A stretch of 64,000 bases of DNA from Aphrophora alni (lineage: Eukaryota; Arthropoda; Insecta; Hemiptera; Aphrophoridae): NCBI GenBank assembly GCA_963513935.1, contig OY740768.1:46347142-46411141 (forward strand), written 5' to 3'. Positions 1-11,914 of this stretch are shown in pieces. A model generated the notes under the pieces. That model was not told where the DNA came from. It saw only the letters and a list, made by a program, of their open reading frames with translations, and ran no database searches. Made by a program: the position numbers and the translations under genes. Each line of letters opens with the position of its first letter. The stretch's first letter is position 1.

Positions 1-561
1 TTTTTGGGCTTAAGTAAATTCTTCTCTTAAGAGTTTTATTTATAAGCAAATATTGTTCTGGATTATAAAAATGGTAATCCGACAATACAAGTAATTACAG
101 TCTTTTTTTCAATACCTGACTATATTGTTTCGGGTACCAGAAAAGATGATTTACAATTTAATTAAATTTCTTTATTATCATTAAATACAGGTAATAGATA
201 TAACCAATAAATGTCATTAAATGTATATTGTTCCAATTATATAAACTAAAAATAAATTGTAAAAAACCTCAATAATCTGAAATTCTCTCTGATTGAATTT
301 ATTGCATGAAGAGTTTCACATTAGTTTTGCAAAAGGCTTAAGATTTTCGTTCTTTAATATTTTACTTGAGTTCAGCCCAAATCTTACACTTACCCTTACT
401 TGAATCTCAGAAACTTTTACTCCTTCTTGCCTCATCTCAACACACCAACTTACTTGAAATTTTAAAATATGGTTTTTTCGAGATGATTAAATTATTATGA
501 CCACCATCACTTTAACAAAATCAGATAAAATTGCAAAAATAAGGTATAAGATATGAGAACC

Positions 562-655
562 GTAACTCTAGAGTTCTCTAATAGCATCAGGGTCAGAAAA
601 GAAGAAAAAGACTTGATAGGAAAAATGAATATTCTATACCACTCTTGGCTTGAAT
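562..655 (-). repeat. Dispersed family A, fragment
   Basis: On the minus strand this segment matches the middle of family A: the part reading ttcctatcaagtc, then the run corresponding to ttgttcttttccgaccctga. Here it appears as gcatcagggtcagaaaagaa and gacttgataggaaaaat on the plus strand. Both ends of the family unit are missing or too diverged to see. Confidence 0.5.
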
Positions 656-2662
656 TTCAAAATCCACCCTCATCCAAAAACTGATACACTATTTTCACCG
701 GGAAAAAATAATCTATCACTACTTGTAATCTTTAAACTCTACACTTATACATTTTATAATGATTCTGCTCACTCTGCAGTCTTTACCATGTGAGCCACGT
801 TAAGTGTGGAATCTGAATAAGGACTTGCCAATAACCACATTGTCATGTTAAGAGTAGCCTCTCAGACTCCGACTATTTCACCTAAAATGAACAAAATTAA
901 AATATTAAATTCTCAAATAAAAATATCACTCCTAATTATTAATAAACTTTAAAAGATACCTTATCCACCCTTGATCCATAATACTTTACCATGTTTTTAC
1001 ATGTCAGAAAGATGAAATGTTTAGAAATTGGAAAAGGAAAATTGGTGATCTTTGCAAACATAATAAAACTAAAACTACAGGAACTGCAAATATTTAGAAC
1101 AGTTTACTGGTATTTTAAATTATAATATTAGATATTTATTTTTTATCATAAAAATTGAAAACGAAATGTATCAAATACAGATACTAATAGGTTTTACATA
1201 CATATTGCAATATGAATTCGCAAGGTCACATAAGTAATATTTTAACACTTACCTCCAAGGTACAGGAATTTTAGTATAAGTTAAACTATTGCATATTACA
1301 TTCTGAATAACATTTTCCATAAATAAATTTACTGAAAAAATCATATCAATTCTTGTTTAAATATTCTAATATAATTTTGTAGTTTCCTTTCTTATACTAA
1401 ATCTCTGCACTCCTTTTAATCAAACAATATTATTATTAACAATACATATCAATGACTAATTTGTAAATTATTTAAGAATGACTCTTTTTTGAATAAACTT
1501 TACATGTTAACAATTCAACATTATCAATAGGCTATGTTCATATTCTTGAAAATTTTAACCAAAATGTCTATCCTTCCTGGATATAACTAGCCTGTAAGCT
1601 AAATAAACTTTATAGAAATCTCTATCTGTAAATATGATACTTTCAATTACTAAATTATTTATGTTTCGGCCAAATAAAGATACAATTTATTAAAATATAT
1701 GTGTTATAGAGTTTACGTTACTGGACAGAATTTACTACGTCTAAATGCTTTCTCTGATTCAACTAATCATAATATGCATAATTCTGATTTCATCATTTAA
1801 ATTTTTTAGTTCACAAGACAACCCTTTTATAACTAGAAATATGTTTTCTACTCACTTTACGATGGGTTTCCAAAACTTACACTAGCACATTTCAAAGTTT
1901 ATCTAAACTAACTACAAAATAACATTTACATTAATGTACTGGACTCAAACTTTCAACTACACCCATTTTCTACGCTGTTACATAAGCAATAGAAGTTACA
2001 AAATTTTACTCAAGGTAGGTAGGACACATGTCCCGCTCTTACATCATTCAAAAAATACAGCATATAATCATTTTTCTAACCAATCAAATTAATGTACAGA
2101 CATGGCATGATTTTCGAATGAACAACCTGAAAAGGTGAATCCTTTCCAAATGGAACTTTTCAACCCTCTCTCTCTGCAATTCCTTTAGGACATGTTAGCA
2201 ATTCAAAACCCGAAATTCAAAAAAAAAATGCATTGACATTTACTCACTGACAACTTTTCCGTTACCTAACTTTACAGTTAATGTTCATAGATGTTGCGTG
2301 CCTCTACAACACTAATTATTTTCACATATTTAGATAACATTCACCTAATATGCAATACCCACTTTATATAACTGTGCGAGATTTTACTAATCCTGGCACA
2401 ATATTACTGGAGCAATGGGTTTTAGTTCCTGATCAATTTTCAACTTGTACAGATGACAATGTAAATCCTGTACCAATATTCTTTGAAGGCTTGAATCATT
2501 CAACTCTAAAGACACTGCTTGACGACAAATTTAACAATGTGGGCTTCTTATTAAACTATCATGGACAATCTCAAATTTTTTGGCGTATGAATGGTTCGCA
2601 CACTACCCGGAGGTTTCTTTTTCATCGTCAAACCGGTTTCCACAAAATTACTTAACCATGGG

Positions 2663-2677
2663 TTAGGTTAGGTTAGG
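2663..2677 (+). repeat. Short interstitial TTAGG run
   Basis: Three exact TTAGG units follow GG. TTAGG is the usual insect telomere unit, but three units can arise by chance, so this only weakly supports an insect origin and is not a telomere. Confidence 0.5.
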
Positions 2678-3701
2678 TCATGATCATGACGTCCTAAATT
2701 ATGATGTCAGCAAAATTATCTATGTGCAGCCTCCACAATGACATTGTCTATGTAAACATTTTTTATAGCAAAAGCATCTTAATTATGCATGAAAACTTAA
2801 TGGCAACAACGCCTAAACAAGTTCTATTAAGTTACTTAGCACCAACAATCACTTAGGTCTACTAACGCAAATATCAACATTTCCCGTTTTTCTGAAACAC
2901 TGTATATAGTGATGATGTTATCGGCTATTGACCACATGTCCTTAGTCAACATAATATGGTCTATGAGTTTATTTGGTCTACCATAAGATTTGTGGAAAAT
3001 CAGATGGTAACATGCATTGAATGTTACATTACATTATATTAAAATCTTATAATCATTTTGTTTCAAGAGAAGTTCCCTAATAATTCTATTCTAAGAAAAA
3101 CAAAAGCACATGATCTTATAAATTATTTACATGACACTGGTAATATTATTGATAAGCCTAGAAATGGTACGCCACTTATATTATACTTGAGTTTACACAT
3201 ATGTAACCTTCTCCCAGAAATGTACTTTAGATGGTAGAGCTACTTATAAGCCTGTCAAAGGACCACTAAATATATAGTTATAGCCATAAAATTATGGTAG
3301 TGCAAGAATTGGATTCAGAAAAGCATATCTGCTACTTGGTTCAAAAGATTTACTTGTTATTTACAATTATTTATTTATTAACAGTGTTTAACCATCCAGC
3401 TTAACCTAATTTACTTCAATTGGATTTTTTAATTTTTTTAATGGATTTTTACTTGGGACCTCATGATTGGTAGACTGGTAAGACAATTATTTACTTAATA
3501 ATTCATATTCTTGGTCGTTAATATCAATTTCTGCAAGATTAACTATCCTTTCGTGAAATTTTTTTTTTTTCATTTTCAATCATTTCTTTTTCAACTTTCA
3601 TATTTGTTTATGTTTTCTTTAATTAATTTGTTTTTTAGTTTCTTGCTAAATATCATTTATTGTTTCTGTTAAGTAATATTTGCTCATTTGTAAATGCAAT
3701 T

Positions 3702-3950
3702 TTAATATCTTTTATTCAATATAGCCTTCTTAAAGTGTAACGCTCTAATTTCCATTTTTAACCAATCTTTCTGAGGTTTTTTGTTTATTAAATTCAATAT
3801 AAAGCTGCTTGTCTTATTTCTGATTCTAGTATATGTTGGAATTATATTATTTAACATACATTGTTTATTGAACCATATATTAGCTATCGTTTTGCATAAT
3901 TTCCTATAGCTATATTCTAATCTTTTCACTACCGTAGTTTGGCTGACCAA
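3702..3950 (-). other. Unrecognised 82-codon ORF, possible retroelement fragment
   Basis: The minus-strand frame encodes a Lys/Arg-rich peptide with a Cys in the context NKQCMLNNIIPTYTRIR. This loosely recalls the basic coiled stretch ahead of the reverse transcriptase in some Penelope-like and other retroelements, where a similar 'CxxxxxxPxFxR' arrangement occurs. No reverse-transcriptase or GIY-YIG motif follows. It sits directly downstream (on the minus strand) of the piggyBac-like remnant and could be an insertion that cut that element short. It may equally be a chance ORF. No start, splice or promoter evidence supports a host gene. Confidence 0.25.
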
Positions 3951-4061
3951 GTTGAAATTATAATAATAATTATATCTACTAAGATCTACATAAATAATTT
4001 TAGTAGAATCTTATGTCAATCGTAGCATTTTCTTATTATTTATATTTGTTGATGTGTTTTT

Positions 4062-4794
4062 GAGACCTACTTTTATGAATCGATCATTTTTATTCCAATT
4101 TAAATTGTCATACCAGTGAAGACAATTATAAACCAGTGTTATTATAATCTCGAATCTCTTTCTAGTGATACTCATGGCGACCAGTTTTGTATAACAATCC
4201 TAAGACTGCCCCCAAATACATTCTTTTTCTAGGTAGAGTATTGTACGTACTCATTGGTATTATTCATTCTTCACTGGTGATACTACTTAAAATTTATATT
4301 TTTCATTCATTTTTAAATTGTACAACATAATGATTTTACTCAATTATGTTGTCATCAATAAAACATTCAAATAATGAAATTGGAGTAGGTAAATTATTTT
4401 CAACGGTATTAAAGTTTAGGCCATTCTGGGTGAGAACTCACTAAATCTCCAGACTCCCACTTCATGGACAATGAAACAATGTTATCCTGGTTATCATGTA
4501 CTTTCATTATCAGACACTCTTGCATTGTTGTCATTAATACTTTCATTTAACATATGCACTACATCAACATAAGCGTCTACATTACCAATATCTTGATCAA
4601 CTTCAAGTTCAGTTTATTCTCGGAATTGGCTACCAGGTAAATTATGTATTTCAACAATGTCACCATCTCCTGCGTCCTCGGCCATTGCTTTCCTGTTGTT
4701 TGAGGTAGATATAATTGCAATATTTATTTCGTTTGTCATCAATAGGTACAGAATCATCTTCCTGGAGAATATGAAATAACTCATCTATTGACAT
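4062..4794 (-). pseudogene. piggyBac-like transposase, decayed N-terminal part
   Basis: Read on the minus strand with several frame changes and stops, this stretch follows the piggyBac transposase N-terminal half in order. First comes a start-like GMSIDELFHILQEDDS (from about 4794), then an acidic segment with EIHNLPGSQFRE before a stop, then KWESGDLVSSHPEWPKL. Next is PTPISLFECFIDDNIIE, matching the family's 'PVELFELFFDDEVIE' block. After that come MSTYNTLPRKRMY, matching the 'LSGYNTLPRRRMYW' block, and MSITRKRFEII with DNLNWNKNDRFIKV, matching 'AMSRNRFEEI...DN..LDPNDKFAKV'. The similarity stops near 4062, before the region that carries the three catalytic aspartates, so the copy is truncated and certainly inactive. 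No TTAA target site or terminal repeats were identified. The match is from knowledge of the family, not a search; the order of five separate blocks makes it convincing. Confidence 0.8.
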
Positions 4795-4799
4795 CCCAC

Positions 4800-7700
4800 T
4801 GTAAATCCAAGTATTAAACTTTATTAGATTTAAAAATAATATGAAGTAGCTCTTATTCCCTAATCCAATAAAACTTGTGGTGAAATCATTGTTAAAATGT
4901 GTTAAAATTTTAAATAGGCTCTGTCACAATTTATTAACAATATGTCTAAATAAACATAAAAATTTCAGCATTCACACATTAATCTGTTGTAAAAGTAAGG
5001 ATTACAATTAATTGACTGCAATAATAACTAAAAATCACTATTCGTGATAGAATCTTATTTAAGATGAGTAATCAGAATGCCGGGTGTCCTTTTAAAAGAA
5101 CATGACAATTTATGTTATTAACCTGAAAGTAGCAATAAAAAGAAATGTTTGGCAAATATCCTATAATATACCAACAACGTTTTTAAACCAAAAACCATTA
5201 TATTTTAATAAATATTGAACTGAATATTTAAGTACTTGCCCTTTAAACTGAATGTTGATGTGTCCACTCATCATGCAATAATGAGACATTTTTAAAAGCA
5301 TATTATATGCAATTACCAGTACAGTAGACAGAAAATTGATGGTAGGCTACTGCACAAATCTAGAGACTTCATCGAATCCACGCAATGTTGCTTACTCATC
5401 CGCAGTAATACAAAAATTACCTTACAACAAAATTCAATAACTTCGACCTAGTGTCCTTCTAAAAGGGTTAGTGAAGCTCATCACCAGTGAGCTCTCATCT
5501 TAGATGGGTTTAGACTCAAAAAAGATCAAAATATTATAAAAATATAATTATCTTCCATTTTTTCAGAACTCAGTTTGAAGTTGCGAAGAATGTGGTTTCT
5601 AGATTTTAGATCTGAAACAAAATAAAATCTTGTGAGATCAAAGTTAATTTATTTAGTTTTTAATACATGTACAAACACTCTATTGATATTGAACCAGTTG
5701 CATACTGATTCTAGATCTTGATTTATGTTTTCTCATATGGTTCTCCTATTTTTGCTAAAATAGCAAATTACAAAGTCAATGGAAACACGTAGCTCACCAT
5801 GAAACAGCTGAGGCAATAAAATCTTTAATAATTTTCTTTTTTTAATCACAGAAAGGGCCAACCCTTGGAGTACAAATTTTTTAACAATCTCCTTTAAGAA
5901 TTTTAGATTCACACTTGTCGTAAATGTCACACAAGATAGTTTCAAAACTAGCTTCATAAAATCTCTCTGAATTCCACCATTTCCATTTTGGTTGATAAAA
6001 TTAAAGCTAATAACACTTTACAAATTTTATTTAGACATTTTTTAGTTACTAACTAAAATTTATAATTAATGCTAAAACGCATGATACAACAAGCTTAATA
6101 TGCTTATACAATTTAATGGACAAACATGCTCAACTGACTTTTTAATTTTTTAATTACACTAATTTAAGACCTAAGTTAACTTGATGGATGCTCTTTGACT
6201 AATCCATCTAATAAACATACACATGGTAGCTACTAGTTTTAGTCGAGCACTAATAAAAAATAAAAAAATTAAATAAATTTGCTATACTTTGTGGATTATC
6301 CACAATACCATCACCAGTGTCTATAAATTAGGTCTAACAATGAAATTTGTATAATATATTGCTAAATATTAAACTTTTTGGCTTATCATTGGATTCCTAA
6401 CTAATGAAAAAACAAGAGAACGAGAACAAACTTGCTTGGCTCAATTGCAGAAATCTCCACGCCCCTGATTTCAACCTCTGTTATTTATTTAAATATATTT
6501 TTAATATAAAATCACAAACTCACTTCAAAATATTATGGTTCCCGGCCAGCTTGTGTGGCCTCACATATAAACATTTTAAAACTGAAAAATAATTATATTT
6601 AAAAATTAATGAGCCTATTCTAGGTGCTCAAGATATATAAAAACAGTAAAATATTATCTTTAGTGGTCCTGTTGACCTGACCACAGTTTCAGACTAACAG
6701 GGCTATTTTATCCTAGTTTAAAATACTTGAAGTTATATTACTCTGCCACATACACATATAATACAAACATGGTAAGTATAAAATAGCACAATGAAAACAT
6801 ATATTAACTGATATGGTCGTCAAATGAATTCCAACTCAGTGTAATAATTATTTTAATACCTTTGAAAATAACCCAGCATGGCTGAGACTGTGGTCAGATT
6901 CATCAGCAGAACTACTGAGAATAATATTTTACTTTAGCCTACAACTGGTCCAACAAAGAAGTTAAAAATGAAGAAAAAATAGATCAATTTTAAAATCCAA
7001 ATTATTGGACAATATACTATAGATACATAGTGTTAATAGAAAAAGGAATCAATGAGTGTGCTACTAACTAATTTGCAAACATTTTTTGCTATATGCTAGT
7101 ATGCCGTGTCTGACTGATAACAGACAGTTCTGAATTACTTTTAATTCTGAATGAAATAATATGATTATCGGTATGTTTAAATTTCCTTTTTAGATTTATA
7201 TAGTTGAAGTTAAAACAGCAATGCATTTTTTATTTTTGTAACTGAATTCTTTACATTATTGCCAGTTGACTAGTGACATAAAGCACCAGCGCATAACTCA
7301 GAAAAACACTCACACTGCCATCAACTAGGCTCAGATATAAGCAATCTTTCATGGTTCACTAGTCTGACTGCAGCGACATAAGTAAGGACCTCTTCCAACT
7401 GAGCCATGCCGCTATTTCTTCTAGACATAAGTTTATTTAATTATTAATTTTCGTTGTTTATTTTATACGTATTAAGATGATGAAGTAGTATAATTAAAAG
7501 TTAATTACTTCATGTTGTATTATTAGATTCTCATTTTAAGTATGCATTGTTTATCAACATGAAAATAAATTTACATATATACAGTATGTATACAAACAAC
7601 CACCAATATTATTATTTTTAAATACATGTACTCGTAATATAAATTTATTAAACATACTTAGGCTATATTAATTTTTTTCAATTGCATTCAGAGAAAAAAA

Positions 7701-9030
7701 CGAAACCATGAAAAATGGAAATAATATTGGATATTACAAAACCTTGATTTATTTCTTTGCCAAAGAAAGTCACTTGTTTGGCCCTCGACTTGCTCCATAC
7801 ATATAAAGCCAAGAGAATCAACCTTTTAGGGCTTTATTTATAGAGTAATTTTGGCAATTCCGAGGGAACCTAGCAGGATATATACATTCTTTTCATGTAG
7901 TCTTGAGTTAGGTCACGCTCTTTAATCGTTTCTATAGGGTCTCTTGTGAATTATGCTATGTTGAACTAAGTCTTTCTTGAACAACTTTTGTTCTTTTGCA
8001 ACTAAATAATAGAAGACACAGTTTGTCACCAAATTATAATTTATAACAGATCTTTTAAAATCCTTGTGAAGACAGCAATATTATAATATTAGGTAATATG
8101 TATTGAAGCTTTTATCAGATTTTAGTTGCTAAAAATCATGCAAACTTAAACTATTTAACTTGTTTGTCATTAATTAGATATTTTTAACAATTCGAAACCA
8201 TTTTCAAGTGTCAAAATCCATTAATATTTAAGAAACTTACTGTTTTGGACACAAGGAATTTAGGCTTTTTTGGGTTATGACGAATGTGTACAATGACACC
8301 ATGAGTAAAGTTTGTGACTGCATTAACAGTCTATGTTTATAAATTATATGCTGAATGTTACATTAGTTTAAATCATGACATGTAAATAAAGGGCTCCCTT
8401 TGTAAACATATACTAGTAATGCAGTTACAAACTTGATTCACATTGACATTGTTTACAACCCAAATAAACATTAATTCCTTGTGTCAAAAAGTGTCAGTTT
8501 CTTCAATTTAATAGATTGAGGCTTGAAAATTGTATTGTTAAAAATATCTAATTACTGTAATGACAAAAAAAAAAAAATAGGCCTAGTATAAGTTTGCATG
8601 ATTTTTAGCAACTAAAATCTGGGGGAAGCTTCAATTGCATAATTACCTGATGTTCTTGTCTCTATTCTGTTTTACTACTTGTTCACAATAAATGCCTGGC
8701 TTCAGATCTTTACTTGTAAAACTCATTAAAGTTTAGTTTGAAAAGTTTGTGTATGTATATTCACACTTCAACCATGTGATTTAAATTAACAGCTGTTGCT
8801 GATGTAAGTCCTCAAGTATGCATCGTAAATCTTATGTAGCCTACATACTTTAAAAAATTAGTAAAAGCCCCATCAAACTAATTGGTAATTATTTACAAAG
8901 AAAGTTATAGGTATTTTTGGGGATTTAAAAATATATATATTCTATATACCTTATTTCTTAATAATAAAATAAGTTTTCAACCTGGAGCTAACTTTTTCAC
9001 CAAAAATGTATTGTAATGTTTTTACACATT
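4800..9030. other. AT-rich DNA without recognised genes
   Basis: Only short, lineage-free open frames (for example 5733-5957 minus and 6404-6592 plus) were seen. Nothing in them resembles a known protein. One family A fragment lies at 7856-7952. Confidence 0.5.
7856..7952 (+). repeat. Dispersed family A, 5' fragment
   Basis: Begins with ggcaattccgagggaaccta and continues through tcatgtagtcttgagtta, the left part of family A as seen at 48.5 and 49.2 kb. It ends after gggtctcttg, so the right half of the unit is missing. Confidence 0.6.
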
Positions 9031-9036
9031 AACAAA

Positions 9037-9076
9037 AGGTCTGGCCAGGTGGCCATATATCCACCTGGCCAGACCT
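9037..9076. repeat. 40-bp near-perfect palindrome
   Basis: Arms AGGTCTGGCCAGGTGG and CCACCTGGCCAGACCT are exact reverse complements around an 8-bp AT-rich centre (CCATATAT). The arm core, ggtctggccaggt, resembles the internal GGTTTGGCCAGGT of the GGTACTTACG MITEs at 31.1 and 60.3 kb, so this may be a remnant of the same element family. Confidence 0.75.
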
Positions 9077-10131
9077 GTATTTGCACGATACCGATAGGTC
9101 GGGCCATAATTAATCAAATTGTTATCTAACCCCAACTGAAATTTTGAAGAAAAAAAGAGAGAAATTGTGCCAAAAACAAGTGGTGTGTCCAACCGGTCAC
9201 CCATCCAAGTATTAACTGTGCTCAAAATTGCTTCGGTGATCTATAAATGCATTGAATTCTGTAGTTTTGAAATAGTGATTTTTCTGTGAAAACTTATTTT
9301 ATTATTTTAATAAGATATGTAGAACATGATTTTAAAAAATCGCCAAAAACGCCTGTAACTTTCTTTGTAAATAAATACCAACTAATTATGCCTATTATCT
9401 ATGGTAATAATGCATTGATGCTTGCCTTAAATACAGCTCAGTTTATGAATGCATACATTAATATTTATGACTATGTTAGTCAAGTTAGTGAATGTATGAT
9501 TGCTTGTTTTAATACTTAACTTGAATAACGTAGTCATAACCAGAGCTGGATTTCCATTCGTAATAAACTAACCAAACCTGGATTTCGTACATTTTTTATT
9601 TATTATTTTCTAGTATAATAATTTATTTAGCTACTTCAAAAGTGTCTGGTAACACCTAATATCTAATTTTTTCAAAATAAGATAGATATTAAACGATTTC
9701 AACGATTTTCTTAATAAAATTTAGTAAATATATATTGTACGTTATCATTGTTTTTTATTATTAAAAATTATGAAGTCGTTAACTATTTACCTTGTATTTA
9801 AATAATCAGTTCATAATATTTGTCGGATGAAATATTTAAAGTTACAAAATTCATTTTTTCACTACCAAATAACACATTCAAAACAAGGTAATCTAGCTGT
9901 AGTAGGCTCCGATGTGTTAAATAATGTTTATTTCCAAACCATGACATCTGTATCGAAAGACATTTTTCAAGTCGCAAAATATATTATTTCTGTATGAAAT
10001 CCAACTTAGGTTACTCTATAACTACGTTTGTCAAGTCAGCAATGTCAATATGTGATCCTTGATGAATCTTACATCACTCTCTGAGACCTAGTAAAGGAAC
10101 TAGGTCGTGGAAGGTAACTTTTATTTAACTT

Positions 10132-10164
10132 ACCAGACCTTTTAGTTCATTAACTAGGTCTGGT
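10132..10164. repeat. Small inverted repeat (accagacct / aggtctggt)
   Basis: Exact 9-bp arms enclose 15 bp. The surrounding 10080-10205 contains four further copies of the ctaggtc/gacctag core, so this is part of a locally repeated, possibly transposon-derived patch. Confidence 0.55.
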
Positions 10165-10381
10165 TAGGTCAATATATATACAGTGATCTGCCGAGACCTA
10201 GTTCGCATCATTATGAACTATGAACTCATACAGGGTAGTGCTATTTAACCTGTCAAAAGACATGTAATGCGTATGCGTCCAAAGACATGCTAATATCAGA
10301 ACCTCACATGGTCAGGAATTTGCCATGACTAATAATAAAATTAATTATTTAATATTATTATCAATATTAATAATAACATAT

Positions 10382-10385
<4 letters not shown>

Positions 10386-10415
<30 letters not shown>
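10386..10415. repeat. (TA)n microsatellite
   Basis: About 15 uninterrupted TA units lie in a longer AT-only stretch. Confidence 0.85.
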
Positions 10416-10421
<6 letters not shown>

Positions 10422-11159
10422 ATGTTCAAATAATAAAAATTGAGCGATTGAAGAAATGGATTTTGGGACTTGAAAAGTGTTTTCCAACAAAACATATTAA
10501 CTGTTTGAATAAAAGGTAAATAGTTAATGATTTCATAATTTTTAATAATAAAAAAACAATGATAACTTACAATAGATATTTACCTAAAATTTTAATGGAA
10601 GCTTCAATGCATACAGTAATTTTCTTATCTATTGGATGGAAACTACATTCACTACGGTATTTATTTTTATAGCCTACATTGTAAGAAAATTAATTGTTTT
10701 TAAGCTTTACATATAGGCGATTTGATATCATGCTATTATCATAAGTTAAAATTGGAATATTTTCATTGTTGGTGTACTAAGGAAGCAAAGTAAACTACTA
10801 TTTATAAACCATACACAACTGTGTACATATACGCTTGACTATAATTATAAAATTTATTGAAACAACACACATGGAGTATTATGCCTAAACGTAATTTTTA
10901 TAAACGTATTAAGCCTAAGCAATTGATCTTTTTTAAATTTTCTGATTTTTAATAAATGTGACCTGAAAGAACACTGGAATTATTACATTTTATAGGTTAG
11001 GTTAACATCCACTTATATATAAATTGATATAATCATGCAATAACTTTTAAAAACACATAATTGTAGAATAAGACACATTCGTATTCATTATTTATAATCA
11101 CAATTAACACACACGTTTTTAAAAGTTAAAGACTGACTTCAACCTAACTAAAACGTTCT

Positions 11160-11638
11160 CCTGTCAGACAAAATAAAAACTCAAATTTTCTGTAAGCGCC
11201 ATTGCAATTATTTTACCCCACCATTATAGTTGTTTTGCTTCACAGCATTATGGGTATGGAACAGTATCGGTGACGTCACATAATTAGAGTAAATACAAAG
11301 TGATGTGCCAGTGGCGTGCTATTTGTAAGCTCTGTGATTTCACTTAAATATTATTTGTGTTTAAAATGTTTTCCCAATGTATAAATTTGTCCATCTTAGT
11401 TTAAAGAACCATAGAATAGATCAGTGCGGGAATTATCATTTTTTGAAACTGTTGTTAAATTATATTTCAGTTTTAGTATTGACACTTGCTATCGTTTCTT
11501 TTCCTATCGTAGGCCGCCTATTGTGCGTAGCCTACAGCGCTGGTAAATGTGCGTTAAGACCATGCCTTTCCAAAAACATGGTTCCAAGTTTTTTAAATAG
11601 TTTTCCAACAACATATGGTGTTTAGGCAAATCAATATA
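11160..11638 (+). promoter_or_regulatory. Probable promoter and 5' leader of the ARID5-like gene
   Basis: This is the segment immediately upstream of the ARID5-like start codon. It holds a palindromic CRE (11271-11278) and is less AT-rich than its surroundings near 11210-11340. No clear TATA box or initiator could be fixed, so the transcription start is unknown. An 82-codon open frame at 11377-11625 ends 14 bp before the main ATG. If it lies in the mRNA it would act as a long upstream ORF that could limit translation of the main frame. An ATG in frame with the protein at 11615 has a weaker context than the one chosen. Confidence 0.5.
11271..11278. promoter_or_regulatory. CRE-like site TGACGTCA
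   Basis: Exact palindromic cAMP-response element about 360 bp before the ARID5-like start codon. Such sites bind CREB/ATF bZIP factors and are typical of proximal promoters. That it is used here is inference from position. Confidence 0.55.
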
Positions 11639-11908
11639 ATGGATTTCAAATTAATTGGTGCGCCTTGTGGGCATCATGGGCCTTATACTTTTTATAAAGC
11701 GTTTAAATATTCAAAAAATGGTAAATCAAATATATTATCATTGAGTGAATTCTTTTTTGTTAAATTGTGGACCGATTCTGATTTAGTGAGTATTGGTGAA
11801 TTGCAGTTATTGTGGGAAGACAAAAACAGTGAGCAAACGTTAGCAAGCCTGCGTTTGTATATATTACCGGAAAGTACACCTGAAGGTAGAGGAGATTCTC
11901 ATGGAGAG
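11639..11908 (+). CDS. ARID5-family chromatin regulator, first coding exon
   Basis: The 90-residue product begins MDFKLIGAPCGHHGPYTFYK and matches the N-terminus of vertebrate ARID5B block by block. Shared features are the G[AS]PCG.HGPY.FYKAF opening, ILSL..FFFV, the [IA]ELQLLWE core near residues 55-62, and LY.LPE.TP.GR...HGE at the end. ARID5 proteins bind AT-rich DNA through a later ARID domain and, in vertebrates, work with a PHF2-type histone demethylase; this N-terminal block is found only in long isoforms. The ARID domain itself is not in this exon. I chose the ATG at 11639 because it aligns with the vertebrate start and has A at -3 and G at +4. The exon ends after a complete GAG codon at a GTATGT donor; the frame then runs on for about 40 intron-derived codons. 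No later exon was recognised in the window, so the gene is partial here. Confidence 0.92.
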
Positions 11909-11914
11909 GTATGT
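11909..11914 (+). other. 5' splice donor GTATGT
   Basis: The sequence GAG|GTATGT fits the donor consensus and lies exactly where similarity to ARID5B stops, leaving a phase 0 junction. Confidence 0.85.

Larger units (their letters stand above)
1..3700. other. Gene-free AT-rich DNA
   Basis: No conserved protein was recognised on either strand. A 101-codon open frame at 2350-2655 (+) has no motif I know and no visible splice or promoter context, so I do not call it a gene. A fragment of dispersed family A and a short TTAGG run (listed separately) are the only recognisable items. Confidence 0.5.

Noticed and set aside
2350..2655. 101-codon ORF
   Set aside because: Its composition is protein-like, but no family, splice site or promoter could be recognised; a chance ORF cannot be excluded.
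2663..2677. Telomere boundary
   Set aside because: Only three TTAGG units, in the middle of ordinary sequence.
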